Shown: one piece after another, positions 36,836 to 45,635 of the stretch
How positions within the stretch are numbered: position 1 is the stretch's first letter
Layout: every line of letters begins with the position of its first letter
Assembly: GCA_963698435.1 (NCBI GenBank)
Contig: CAVOQV010000018.1
Coordinates: 558,001-622,000 of the forward strand
Source: Sva-07 sp963698435
GTDB taxonomy: Bacteria; Actinomycetota; Acidimicrobiia; Acidimicrobiales; Ilumatobacteraceae
Reading direction: 5' to 3'
Length of the DNA stretch: 64,000 nucleotides
Notes under the pieces: model-generated
Told to the model about the DNA's origin: nothing
The model's database searches: none
What the model saw: only the letters and a program-made list of their open reading frames with translations
Translations under genes and position numbers: made by a program

Positions 36836-38474
36836 CCCCGAGCCCTCCGTGGGTACCGATGATCTGATCGTCACCGCGGCGAAGTGGCTGGAGGCCGAAC
36901 CCGACGCAGACATCCGTGACGAGCTCTCGTCGCTGATCGACGCTGCACGCGCCGGCGATGCCGCCGAACTCGCCGATCGTTTCGCCGGCCGCTTGCAGTT
37001 CGGGACAGCCGGCTTGCGTGCCGCCGTGGCTGCCGGGCCGATGCGGATGAATCGTCTGGTCGTCCGCCAGGCCGCTGCCGGGCTCGGTCGATGGTTGCTC
37101 GATGCGGAGGCGTCCGGTGAGATTCCCGACGCCGCTCGCCGCGGTGTGGTGATCGCCCACGACGCCCGACGCAAGAGCGATCTGTTCGCTGAGGACACCG
37201 CCCGTGTGCTCGCCGCACTCGGTATTCGCTCGATGCTGCACCCCGACGTGCAGCCGACGCCGGTGCTCGCCTGGTCGATCACCGGGACCGGCGCCGCTGC
37301 GGGTGTCGTCGTGACCGCCTCGCACAACCCGCCGGCGGACAACGGGTACAAGGTGTATCTCGAGACCGGCTCGCAGATCGTGTCGCCGATCGACGCCGAC
37401 ATCGCCGACCGGATCGGTCGATTCGACCCGCTGACCGTCGCGCTCGCGTCTGCTGACGATCCGTTGATCGAGCGACTGGATGGTTCCTGGGTCGACCGGT
37501 ACGTCGAGTTCGTACCGTCGGTGCGGCTGCGTCCCGATGTTCCCGGCGTCACGGTCGCCTATACGGCGATGCACGGTGTGGGCGGCGCCGTCGTGCTGCG
37601 TGCGTTCGAAGCGGCGGGCCTGCCGTCTCCGTTCGTGGTGGCTGCGCAACAGGAACCTGACGGCACGTTTCCCACGGTGTCGTTCCCGAACCCTGAGGAG
37701 CCGGGAGCGATGGACCTCCTGCTCGCCGAAGCACAGGAATGCGGTGCCAAGGTTGCACTCGCGAACGATCCCGATGCCGACCGGCTCGGTGTGGCGATTC
37801 CTCAGGCTGACGGATCGTGGCGGCGGTTGAGTGGTGACGAGATCGGGTGGCTGTTCGCCGACTACATCTTGGCCAACACCGCTGGCGACGACCGGCTCGT
37901 GGTGACCACGTTGGTGTCGTCGTCGTTGCTCGCGCGGATCGCCGAGGCCGCCGGAGTGCACAGCGAGGAGACGTTCACCGGGTTCAAGTACATCGGCAAG
38001 ATCGCCACCGAACGTCCGGATCTGCGGTTGATGCTCGGCTACGAGCAGGCGCTCGGCTATCTGGTGGCGCCGCGACCGCTCGACAAGGACGGCATCACCG
38101 CAGCGGTCCTGATGGCGGAGATCGCGGCCGTCGCCGAGTCGGAGGGCCAGACGCTGCAGGACCGCCTCGACGCGATCGCCGACCGGTTCGGTCGCTACAT
38201 CACCGCCGAGTTGTCGGTCAAGATGCCGCCGGCCGACGGTGCCGCCTGGGTTGCATCGATCGAGGCCGACCCGCCGACGGAGGTGGGAGGCCACCCTGTC
38301 GTGTCGGTGCAGACCTATCCCGAAGCGAACCTGGTGCGCCTGATGCTCGACGGCGGGGTGCGGCTGCAGATCCGCCCCAGCGGTACCGAGCCCAAGGTCA
38401 AGCTCTACGGAGAAGCCGTCGACGTCGCCCCTGCCGACCTCCAGACCCTCCTCGAAACCCTGGCCCGAACGTAA
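36828..38474 (+). CDS. Phosphohexomutase (phosphoglucomutase/phosphomannomutase family)
   Basis: Interconverts sugar 1- and 6-phosphates through a phosphoserine. The 548-residue alpha-D-phosphohexomutase has GTAGLRA near residue 60, the catalytic serine loop TASHNPPADNGYKVY near 162, the metal loop DPDADRLGV near 312, the sugar-binding GYEQALGYL near 405, and the phosphate-binding motif RPSGTEPKVKLY near 517. This arrangement with GTAGLR and length above 500 fits PgmA/phosphopentomutase-like members, so phosphoglucomutase or phosphodeoxyribomutase are both possible. It overlaps the PfkB gene. The stop codon is immediately overlapped by a REP-like palindrome. Confidence 0.92.
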   Translation: MADPEPSVGTDDLIVTAAKWLEAEPDADIRDELSSLIDAARAGDAAELADRFAGRLQFGTAGLRAAVAAGPMRMNRLVVRQAAAGLGRWLLDAEASGEIPDAARRGVVIAHDARRKSDLFAEDTARVLAALGIRSMLHPDVQPTPVLAWSITGTGAAAGVVVTASHNPPADNGYKVYLETGSQIVSPIDADIADRIGRFDPLTVALASADDPLIERLDGSWVDRYVEFVPSVRLRPDVPGVTVAYTAMHGVGGAVVLRAFEAAGLPSPFVVAAQQEPDGTFPTVSFPNPEEPGAMDLLLAEAQECGAKVALANDPDADRLGVAIPQADGSWRRLSGDEIGWLFADYILANTAGDDRLVVTTLVSSSLLARIAEAAGVHSEETFTGFKYIGKIATERPDLRLMLGYEQALGYLVAPRPLDKDGITAAVLMAEIAAVAESEGQTLQDRLDAIADRFGRYITAELSVKMPPADGAAWVASIEADPPTEVGGHPVVSVQTYPEANLVRLMLDGGVRLQIRPSGTEPKVKLYGEAVDVAPADLQTLLETLART

Positions 38475-38498
38475 CGTTTGGTGTCGGACACCAAACGT
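38474..38498. repeat. REP-like palindrome, left
   Basis: Perfect 12-bp arms ACGTTTGGTGTC and GACACCAAACGT separated by one G. It begins on the last base of the phosphohexomutase stop codon. The core TTGGTGTC-N-GACACCAA is shared with the palindrome at 39163-39199, and the two bracket a decayed REP-associated transposase. Confidence 0.85.
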
Positions 38499-38529
38499 GA
38501 CGCCGCCGCTCGAACTCGCCCTTCGAGTT

Positions 38530-39127
38530 GCGTCACCAACGCACCGAAGGTGACGACGTCGTGTCGTGAGTGCAGTGCGAGCCGCCTCGGCCGACGCCAG
38601 GCCGATCCAGTCCGCGACCTCCGTGGCGGCCATCTCGGCCACCTCGAATCCGAGCAACAGGCGGACACCCATGCCCTCCGGGCAGCCGAGGTCGATGCGG
38701 GCGCCGACGATCCGGTCGATGGTCTCCTTGGTGGCTCTGGTCTGGCCAGGGGACTCGAGCGGGGAGGGAGACGAGCTCGCGATGCAGCTCCGGTGTGAGC
38801 AACGTGTCGACCGTTGTGCGAGACAACCACGGTGGGGCCTCACGACGGCCGAGGTATACCCCGAAACTCGACCACCGGTAGGTCTCGAGCGATGCTTGTG
38901 GGACCAGGTCAGACAGCCCCGGTTGGGCAGTGCAGTAGCCAGTGGTAGTGGTTTCCCATCAGGCAAGAGGCGTGGACTTCGACACCGTGCTCTGTCGTCA
39001 ACTGCGCCAGCGGCTTCTCGCACGTGACGCGGTCTCGGTCGTGGAAGAAGATGGGCTGGTGATCGAGGCCACGATTCATCACGTGATGCCATCCGCCCGG
39101 GTCGTCGATTCGGAGTGGTCGAGCCAT
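38530..39127 (-). pseudogene. Decayed REP-associated tyrosine transposase (RAYT, Y1 family)
   Basis: The 5' part reads MARPLRIDDPGGWHHVMNRG from 39127 and reaches CLMGNHYHWLLHCP, containing the HUH-type motif NHYHWLLH typical of Y1 transposases, then a stop at 38909. In another frame the sequence resumes with LETYRWSSFGVYLGRREAPPW, which is the family's C-terminal block. The roughly 40 residues between them, where the catalytic Tyr usually lies, are missing. A third frame holds a helix-turn-helix-like stretch (EVADWIGLASAEAARTAL). The gene is thus inactivated by an internal deletion and at least one further frame change. Confidence 0.8.
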
Positions 39128-39162
39128 GTCGACGAACGTACGCCCAGGGTGTGACGGAGTTC

Positions 39163-39199
39163 GATGTACCGATTGGTGTCTGACACCAATCGGTACATC
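39163..39199. repeat. REP-like palindrome, right
   Basis: Perfect 18-bp arms GATGTACCGATTGGTGTC and GACACCAATCGGTACATC with one T between them. It overlaps the last two bases of the upp stop codon. It shares the core TTGGTGTC-N-GACACCAA with the left palindrome and may also act as the upp transcription terminator. Confidence 0.85.
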
Positions 39200-39833
39200 A
39201 GGCGGGGGTGCCGAACTGGCGGTCGCCGGCGTCGCCGAGGCCGGGGACGATGAAGGCGTCGTCGTTCAGGTGATCGTCGATCGCCGCGGTGAAGAGCCGG
39301 ATCGGCAGGTCTTCGGCGTCGAGTGCCGCGATGCCCTCCGGGGCAGCCAACGCACACACGACGGTGATCGGTGCTGGTGCATCGCGTTCGAGGAGTAGTC
39401 GGATCGTGTGGATCAACGAACCGCCGGTCGCCAGCATCGGGTCGAGCACGAGCACGGGACGACCGGCGAGCGACTCCGGCAGCTTGTTGACGTACGGCTC
39501 GGGCTGATGGGTCGTTTCGTTGCGGGCCATGCCGATGAAGCCGATGTCGGCGTTCGGGAGCAGGTCCTGCGCCGGGCCGACGAAGCCCAGGCCGGCTCGG
39601 AGGATCGGCACGACCACCGGCTGCACGGCGATGCGTACCGCACGCGCCGTGGTCAACGGTGTCTCGACCGTACCTTCGACGGTGGGCAGCGATCTGGTCG
39701 CTTCGGCGATCAGCAGGCCACCGATGCGCTCGAGGTTCTGGCGGAACAGAGCATTGGGCGTGTCGCGGTCGCGGATCTGGGCCAAGGCATCGGTGCACAC
39801 CGGGTGATCGACCAGCGTCGTCTCGACAGCCAT
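39198..39833 (-). CDS. upp: Uracil phosphoribosyltransferase
   Basis: Salvages uracil with PRPP to UMP. The 211-residue product has the PRPP-binding motif VLDPMLATGGSLIHTI near residue 131, the flexible-loop region GMARNETT, and the C-terminal uracil-binding GLGDAGDRQFGT. The length and N-terminus are standard. It starts one base after the add stop, so add and upp form one operon in which deaminase and uracil salvage are coupled. Confidence 0.96.
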   Translation of the reverse strand: MAVETTLVDHPVCTDALAQIRDRDTPNALFRQNLERIGGLLIAEATRSLPTVEGTVETPLTTARAVRIAVQPVVVPILRAGLGFVGPAQDLLPNADIGFIGMARNETTHQPEPYVNKLPESLAGRPVLVLDPMLATGGSLIHTIRLLLERDAPAPITVVCALAAPEGIAALDAEDLPIRLFTAAIDDHLNDDAFIVPGLGDAGDRQFGTPA

Positions 39834-39834
39834 G

Positions 39835-40923
39835 TCAGGCAGCCCCGAGCGAGAGTTCGGACTTCAAGATCGAGTACCGGGGCTTGATCACGCCGTTGAT
39901 CAACTTCAGCCGCTCGGGGAACGGAGCGAACGCCGACTTCATCGCGTTGACCGTGAGCCACTCGAAGTCGTCGAGTCCCCACCCGAACGCCTCGTGGAGC
40001 TTCTGCATCTCCTTGGTCATCGACGTGTTGCTCATCAGGCGATTGTCCGTGTTGACCGTGACCCGGAATCGGAGTCGTCGCAGCATCCCGATCGGGTGAT
40101 CGGCGATCGACGGGACGACGCCGGTGTTGACGTTCGACGTCGGGCACAACTCGAGCGGGATACGCCGATCACGGATGTAGGTGGCCAGACGGCCCAGCTT
40201 CTCCGAGCCGAGACCGTTGCCGGGGTCGATGTCGTCGACGATCCGGACGCCGTGGCCCAGTCGTTCGGCTCCGCAGAACTGCACCGCTTCCCAGATCGAC
40301 GGCAGCCCGAACGCCTCGCCGGCGTGGATGGTCGAGTGGAAGTTCTCACGGTTGACGTACTGGAACGCATCGAGGTGACGCGACGGCGGATACCCGGCTT
40401 CGGCGCCGGCGATGTCGAAGCCGACCACGCCGGCGTCACGGAACCGGACCGCCAGCTCGGCGATCTCGAGCGAACGGGCAGCGGTGCGCATCGCCGACAC
40501 GATCGCGTAGATGGTCAGGTCGGTGTCGGCCGACCCGCGCCGGAAGCCGTCGAGCACCGCCTCCATCACCTCGTCGAGCGTCAGGCCCTTCTCGGTGCTG
40601 AGCTCGGGGGCGAAGCGGACCTCGGCGTAAACGACACCGTCCGCGGCCAGATCCTGCGCGCACTCGTACGCGACCCGCTCGATCGCGTCGCGGTCCTGCA
40701 TCACCCCGACGGTGTGGGCGAACGTCTCGAGGTACAGGACCAGGTCGTTTCGCTTGGCGCCCCGGTTGAACCAGGTGGCGAGGTCGTCGACGTCGGTGGT
40801 CGGCAGGTCCTTGTAGCCGAACTCCTGCGCGAGTTCGATCACGGTCTGCGGACGGACGCCACCATCGAGGTGGTCGTGGAGCAGCGCCTTGGGTGCTCGG
40901 TGGATCAGATCGGCCAGAGACAT
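39835..40923 (-). CDS. add: Adenosine deaminase
   Basis: Hydrolyses adenosine or deoxyadenosine to inosine. The 362-residue TIM-barrel has the metal motif LLHDHLDGGVRP near residue 14, the third His in STIHAGEAFG near 215 with the catalytic Glu, LGHGVRI near 240, and the metal Asp in VTVNTDNRLMS near 295. It is first gene of the add-upp operon and lies about 0.5 kb from the nucleoside importer cluster, which could supply its substrate. Confidence 0.95.
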   Translation of the reverse strand: MSLADLIHRAPKALLHDHLDGGVRPQTVIELAQEFGYKDLPTTDVDDLATWFNRGAKRNDLVLYLETFAHTVGVMQDRDAIERVAYECAQDLAADGVVYAEVRFAPELSTEKGLTLDEVMEAVLDGFRRGSADTDLTIYAIVSAMRTAARSLEIAELAVRFRDAGVVGFDIAGAEAGYPPSRHLDAFQYVNRENFHSTIHAGEAFGLPSIWEAVQFCGAERLGHGVRIVDDIDPGNGLGSEKLGRLATYIRDRRIPLELCPTSNVNTGVVPSIADHPIGMLRRLRFRVTVNTDNRLMSNTSMTKEMQKLHEAFGWGLDDFEWLTVNAMKSAFAPFPERLKLINGVIKPRYSILKSELSLGAA

Positions 40924-41015
40924 GGATCCACGCTACCGAGTCGGGATCGGTCAGCCGAGCGGTCCGTCTGCGAACGTGACGCCCAGCGGGAACGTCGACA
41001 GTAGCCTCGGCGTCC

Positions 41016-41393
41016 ATGGAGCTGACCGTTCTGGGCAACACCGTTCGTCATCCGATCGAACACGTGGAGGTGTTCGCAGCGCCACCGCATCTCGCCAGCG
41101 TCACGTTCCGAACCGACGAACTCAGTTCGATGTGTCCCGTGACCGAGCAGCCCGACCTGTCGGCGGTGACGATCGAGTACGAGCCCAGGGAGTGGTGCGT
41201 CGAGTCGAAGAGCCTGAAGCTCTACCTCTGGGGGTTTCGCGACCGCGCGGTGTTCGCCGAAGCACTGGCATCGGAGATTGCCCAGGAGATCATGCATTCG
41301 GCGCAGCCGGCACGTGTGGTCGTGAAGCTCACACAGCGCCCGCGAGGTGGGATCGAGGTCGAGGCAGCCGCCGAACTCGTTCGCACTCCCTGA
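41016..41393 (+). CDS. queF: NADPH-dependent 7-cyano-7-deazaguanine reductase, type I
   Basis: Reduces preQ0 to preQ1 in queuosine synthesis. The 125-residue protein is the short unimodular type. The thioimide-forming Cys is in SSMCPVTEQPD near residue 39, with the catalytic Asp following. The QueF signature CVESKSLKLYLWGFRD begins near 62. The C-terminal strand ends KLTQRPRGGIEVEA. The other queuosine genes are not in the window. The gene is divergent from add and convergent with the importer permease. Confidence 0.88.
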   Translation: MELTVLGNTVRHPIEHVEVFAAPPHLASVTFRTDELSSMCPVTEQPDLSAVTIEYEPREWCVESKSLKLYLWGFRDRAVFAEALASEIAQEIMHSAQPARVVVKLTQRPRGGIEVEAAAELVRTP

Positions 41394-41432
41394 CGCGGTC
41401 GGGCGTCACGACGAGGGCCGGTGCGCGACCGG

Positions 41433-42770
41433 TCACTTCGACGGGGTGTACGGCTGACCCTCTGCTGCCGGTGCGACAGCCCGGCCCAGTGCCCCGGCGA
41501 CGACGATCAGCGTCACGAAGAACGGGAGGCTCTGGAAGAACTCGCTCGGAATCGCGAAATCGCCGATCTGCACGTTGAGGAACTGCAGGCGCGAACCGAG
41601 CGCCCGGGCGAAGCCGAACAGCAGCGCGCCACCGAAGGCGCCGAAGGGTGTCCACTTTCCGAAGATCATGGCGGCGAGCGCGATGAAGCCGGCCGAGTTC
41701 GTCATGTTGTCCTCGAACCCCGACTGCGCCTCCATGGAGAACCAGGCGCCGGCGAGTCCGGCGATCAATCCTCCGAGGATCACCGACTGGTAGCGGGTGA
41801 GAATCACCCGAATTCCCAGCGTTTCTGCGGCATGCGGGTTCTCACCGCACGAGCGGACCCGGAGCCCCCAGGGCGTCCGGTACATCACCAACCAGGTCAG
41901 GAACACGATCGCATACATGGCGAAGTGCAGCGGTCCACCGGTGAACAGTGTGTCGCCCACGATCGGGATGCTCGACAGCAGCGGGATGCCGATCTCCGAC
42001 GTGGCGACGCCCTTGCTGTTGCCGCTGGGAACGATGACCTCTGAGCGCAGGAAGCCCGTCAGCCCGAGCGCGAACAGGTTGATGACCACACCCGCGATGA
42101 TCTGATTGATCTGGTACTTGATCGACAGCACGGCGAGCAGCGAGGCGAGGAGCCCACCGGTCAGCATGGCGACGAGGATCGACAGCCACAGCCATGTCGC
42201 GCTGGTCGCAGAGCCCATCACGGCATAGGTCATGAATCCGACGCCGGCCGAGCCGAGCATCATCCCCTCGATGCCGATGTTCACGATGCCGACGTGCTCG
42301 GACCACAGCCCCGTCATCGCGCCGAGTGCGATGGGGGTGGCCAGCAGCAAGGACTCGTCGAACAGGTTCGTCACGTTCGTGCCAGGTGCGTCCGACAGGG
42401 CCAGCCCGAGGGCGAGGATGAGCGGGATCGCGAGGGCACCGGCGATGAGCTGAGTGATCAGCGAGAGCCGATCGAAGCGATGCGGGAGGAAGCTGAGTAC
42501 GGCGGTGATGATGAAGAACACGCCGATCGCGGTGACCACCACGACCGGGTTGAAGCTCACCTGCAGCGGGTCGGGCGGGGGTTCGAAGGCGATCGACTTG
42601 GTCTCGCTCGAGAGGTTCGGCGCGATCGCGAAACCGAGCGCGAGCCCGATCAGGCCGAGCAGGCCGCCGACGATCTGACGGCGCCCGAGTCGCCGGGAGA
42701 TGGCCAACTCCTCGTTGAGCCCGGTCCCGATGAGTCGGCCCGGAAGTGGTGCGCCCATCTCGTTGCTCAT
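41433..42770 (-). CDS. BMP-type nucleoside ABC transporter permease 2
   Basis: A 445-residue polytopic membrane protein of the branched-chain amino acid/RbsC-type permease family as found in guanosine/nucleoside importers (NupQ/YufQ). It has an extended N-terminus with two helices, then the conserved blocks EHVGIVNIGIEGMMLGSA, KYQINQIIAGVVINLFALG, and RTPWGLRVRSCGENPHAAE. ATG 42770 overlaps the stop of the upstream permease by four bases (ATGA), so the two are translationally coupled. It pairs with permease 1, the double ATPase and the BMP lipoprotein. Confidence 0.92.
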   Translation of the reverse strand: MSNEMGAPLPGRLIGTGLNEELAISRRLGRRQIVGGLLGLIGLALGFAIAPNLSSETKSIAFEPPPDPLQVSFNPVVVVTAIGVFFIITAVLSFLPHRFDRLSLITQLIAGALAIPLILALGLALSDAPGTNVTNLFDESLLLATPIALGAMTGLWSEHVGIVNIGIEGMMLGSAGVGFMTYAVMGSATSATWLWLSILVAMLTGGLLASLLAVLSIKYQINQIIAGVVINLFALGLTGFLRSEVIVPSGNSKGVATSEIGIPLLSSIPIVGDTLFTGGPLHFAMYAIVFLTWLVMYRTPWGLRVRSCGENPHAAETLGIRVILTRYQSVILGGLIAGLAGAWFSMEAQSGFEDNMTNSAGFIALAAMIFGKWTPFGAFGGALLFGFARALGSRLQFLNVQIGDFAIPSEFFQSLPFFVTLIVVAGALGRAVAPAAEGQPYTPSK

Positions 42771-43909
42771 GTGCTGCTCCAGCCTGCCGAGCCGGTGGCA
42801 AGGCGGGTCGACCCATCGCCTTTCAGTCGGAACACCCATCTCACGATGGCGTCGGCGGCCACGAAGAGCAGGATCAGCGATTGGATGATGCGAACCACGT
42901 CGATCGAGACGTCCGCCTCCTGCTGCATCAGGGGAGCCCCTGCGAGCAGCGAACCCCACAGCAGCGCCGCGGGGATGATCGCCAGCGGGTTGGTACGCGC
43001 GAGCAGGGCGATCGCGATGCCGTCGAAACCGATGAACGCGAAGGTTCCCGGTTGGAAGAAGCCGTTCGTACCGGCGACCTCCGATGCGGCGGCGATCCCG
43101 GCGAATCCGCCGGACAGCACCATGGCGAGCACGATGATCCGGTTGACGCTGATCCCTGCGTACCGCGCGGCGTGAGGGTTGGTGCCGACGGTGATGACCT
43201 CGAATCCGAAGTTGGTGCGGCGGAGCACGTACCAGACGATGACACACAGCACGATCATGATCACGAGGCCGAGATGCAGCGTCGGTTCGCTGTCGAACAG
43301 CTCCGGCAGCCGGCCGCTTCCGGAGATCTCCTTCGTTCGCGGCACGCTGGCGGAGGTGTCACGCAGGATGAGCGGGTTGGTCGAGTTGATCAGCCAGCGG
43401 GTCATGAACAGGGCGATGCTGTTGAGCATGATCGTGCTGATCACCTCGTGAGCCCCCGTGCGAGCCCGAAGCACACCGGGGATGCCGCCCCAGAACGCAC
43501 CGCCGAGGAAGCCGGCGGCGACGATGATCGGGATCGCGATGATGCCGGGAGCATCGAACACGAACGCCCAGGTTCCGACCCAGGCGGCGACGACTCCGCC
43601 CACCAGGAGCTGTCCTTCGGCACCGATGTTGAACAGTCCCGCCCGGAACGCGAACGCGAGCGCCAGCGCCGAGCCGATGAAGGGAACCGACCGGGCGATC
43701 GATCCGGCGACCCGTTCGGGCGTCCCGAACATGCCTCGCAACAGTGCCCAGTAGGCCTCGAACGGGTTGACACCGATGAGCGCGATGAGGACACCGCCGA
43801 CGGCGAAGGCCAGGATCAGTGCGTACAGCGGGACCAGGACGGGCTGGAGGTCCCACCACTGGAACACCCACTTGCGCCCGTCGCGCCTCTGTTGGGGTTG
43901 TTCGCTCAT
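42767..43909 (-). CDS. BMP-type nucleoside ABC transporter permease 1
   Basis: A 380-residue permease (NupP/YufP type) with about nine helices. Diagnostic segments are FRAGLFNIGAEGQLLVGG near residue 95, GAHEVISTIMLNSIALFMTR near 155, and TNPHAARYAGISVNR. It is coupled by ATGA overlaps to the ATPase gene upstream and the second permease downstream. Together they form the membrane channel of the importer. Confidence 0.93.
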   Translation of the reverse strand: MSEQPQQRRDGRKWVFQWWDLQPVLVPLYALILAFAVGGVLIALIGVNPFEAYWALLRGMFGTPERVAGSIARSVPFIGSALALAFAFRAGLFNIGAEGQLLVGGVVAAWVGTWAFVFDAPGIIAIPIIVAAGFLGGAFWGGIPGVLRARTGAHEVISTIMLNSIALFMTRWLINSTNPLILRDTSASVPRTKEISGSGRLPELFDSEPTLHLGLVIMIVLCVIVWYVLRRTNFGFEVITVGTNPHAARYAGISVNRIIVLAMVLSGGFAGIAAASEVAGTNGFFQPGTFAFIGFDGIAIALLARTNPLAIIPAALLWGSLLAGAPLMQQEADVSIDVVRIIQSLILLFVAADAIVRWVFRLKGDGSTRLATGSAGWSST

Positions 43910-45477
43910 CCGACGAGCTCCTCGGACTCGGGTGATGCGCCGGTTGCCATCAGGTATCCGAGCTGCTCACGAGTTGCGTTCTCGCCCTCGAACACACCGA
44001 CGAGCCGGCCCCGGTACAAGACACCGATCCGGTCCGACAACGACAGGATCTCGTCGAGTTCGGCAGAGACGAGCAACACCCCGACACCCTTGTCGCGGAG
44101 TTCGATGATCTGCTTGTGGATGAACTCGATCGACCCGACGTCCAGCCCGCGTGTCGGTTGGGCCACGACGAGCAGCTTGACGTCGCGCGAGAGTTCGCGG
44201 GCGATGATGACCTTCTGCTGGTTGCCGCCCGAGAGGGTCTCGACCGGGACGTCGATCCCAGGCGTGCGGATGTCGAACTCCGAGACGAGGACGGCGGCCT
44301 CGTCGTCGATGGCCTTGACGTTCCGGATGCCTCGTCGGGAGAACCGCTTCTTGTAGTACCGGTTCAGCACCAGGTTGTCGGCGATGGTGTACGGGCCGAC
44401 CAGGCCGTGCTTGTTGCGGTCTTCGGGGACGTGACTGACGCCGAGCTCGGTGATCTGACGCGGGGTCATCTTCGTCGTGTCGTTCCCGAGCATCTCGACG
44501 GATCCGCTGGCGACTCGCCGCATCCCCGTGACGGCCTCGACGAGCTCTCGCTGCCCGTTGCCTTCGACGCCGGCAACTCCGAAGATCTCCCCGGCGCGGA
44601 CTTCGACGCCGAATCCGTTGACGGTCGTCACGCCCCGTTCGTCCTGAACGACGAGACCGTCGATCCTGAGCGCGACGTCGCCGGGGGCCGCTTGGCCCTT
44701 CTCGACCTGGAACACGACGTCGCGACCCACCATCAAGTTGGCGAGCGACTGCTGCGTTGCCGTGTTCGGGTCGGCGGTCCCGGCAACCTTGCCGTTGCGC
44801 AGGACGGTGATCCGGTCGGCGACCGCGAGCACCTCACGCAGCTTGTGCGTGATGAAGATGATCGACTTGCCCTGGTCGACGAGACTGCGGACGACCGCGA
44901 AGAACTCGTCGACCTCGCCGGGAGTGAGGACGGCCGTCGGCTCGTCGAGGATCAGGATGTCGGCCTCGCGGAACAGTGCCTTGATCAGTTCGACACGTTG
45001 CTGTTCGCCGACCGAGAGGTCGCCGACCTTGGCGTCGGGATCGACGCTCAGGCCGTAGCGCGTTTCGAGCTCCCGGATCCGCTTTCGGGCCTCCTTGACA
45101 TCGATCAAGCCGTTCTTCGACAGCTCGTTGCCGAGGATCACGTTCTCGACGACGGTGAAGACGGGGATCAGCTGGAAGTGCTGGTGGACCATGCCGATCC
45201 CGTGATCGATGGCGTCGTTCACGCCGGTGAAGCTGACCTCCTCGCCACGAACCCGAATGGTGCCGGCGTCGGGCTGATACAGGCCGAACACCACGTTCAT
45301 CAGCGTGCTCTTGCCGGCGCCGTTCTCGCCGAGCAGGCAATGGATCTCGCCCTGATTGAGCGTCAGGTTGACATCTTCGTTGGCGATCACCCCCGGAAAC
45401 GTCTTGGTGACACCACTCACCTCGAGGACCGGACCGTTCGCCTGAATGGCCTCACCCTCGCCGCCGGCGTCGGTCAT
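43906..45477 (-). CDS. BMP-type nucleoside ABC transporter double ATP-binding protein
   Basis: A 523-residue ATPase with two ABC domains in tandem, like NupO/YufO and sugar importers. Domain 1 has Walker A LLGENGAGKSTLM near residue 53, signature LSVGEQQRVEL, and Walker B DILILDEPTAVL. Domain 2 has GVAGVEGNGQREL in the degenerate Walker A position, signature LSGGNQQKVIIAREL, and LLVVAQPTRGLDVGS. It is the first gene after the hairpin that follows the binding-protein gene. Confidence 0.95.
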   Translation of the reverse strand: MTDAGGEGEAIQANGPVLEVSGVTKTFPGVIANEDVNLTLNQGEIHCLLGENGAGKSTLMNVVFGLYQPDAGTIRVRGEEVSFTGVNDAIDHGIGMVHQHFQLIPVFTVVENVILGNELSKNGLIDVKEARKRIRELETRYGLSVDPDAKVGDLSVGEQQRVELIKALFREADILILDEPTAVLTPGEVDEFFAVVRSLVDQGKSIIFITHKLREVLAVADRITVLRNGKVAGTADPNTATQQSLANLMVGRDVVFQVEKGQAAPGDVALRIDGLVVQDERGVTTVNGFGVEVRAGEIFGVAGVEGNGQRELVEAVTGMRRVASGSVEMLGNDTTKMTPRQITELGVSHVPEDRNKHGLVGPYTIADNLVLNRYYKKRFSRRGIRNVKAIDDEAAVLVSEFDIRTPGIDVPVETLSGGNQQKVIIARELSRDVKLLVVAQPTRGLDVGSIEFIHKQIIELRDKGVGVLLVSAELDEILSLSDRIGVLYRGRLVGVFEGENATREQLGYLMATGASPESEELVG

Positions 45478-45562
45478 TGGCCCGCCCCCTCACGCTGCTG
45501 CACGATCGGGAGCCTAGAACATCGCGGCGGTTCGAGCCGTCCTGCTCGCTTCGAAACGCGAA

Positions 45563-45593
45563 CGGGCCCGACCCCCAGAGAGGGTCGGGCCCG
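45563..45593 (-). terminator. Hairpin between the BMP lipoprotein and ATPase genes
   Basis: CGGGCCCGACCC and GGGTCGGGCCCG form a perfect 12-bp stem around a seven-base loop, 43 bases past the BMP stop and 86 bases before the ATPase start. Such intercistronic hairpins in importer operons commonly lower expression of transporter genes relative to the binding protein by partial termination or 5' mRNA protection. No T tract is seen. Confidence 0.7.
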
Positions 45594-45635
45594 ATCCGTG
45601 CTCGACGAGTGTCGAGCTCATTCAGTGGGGACGGG

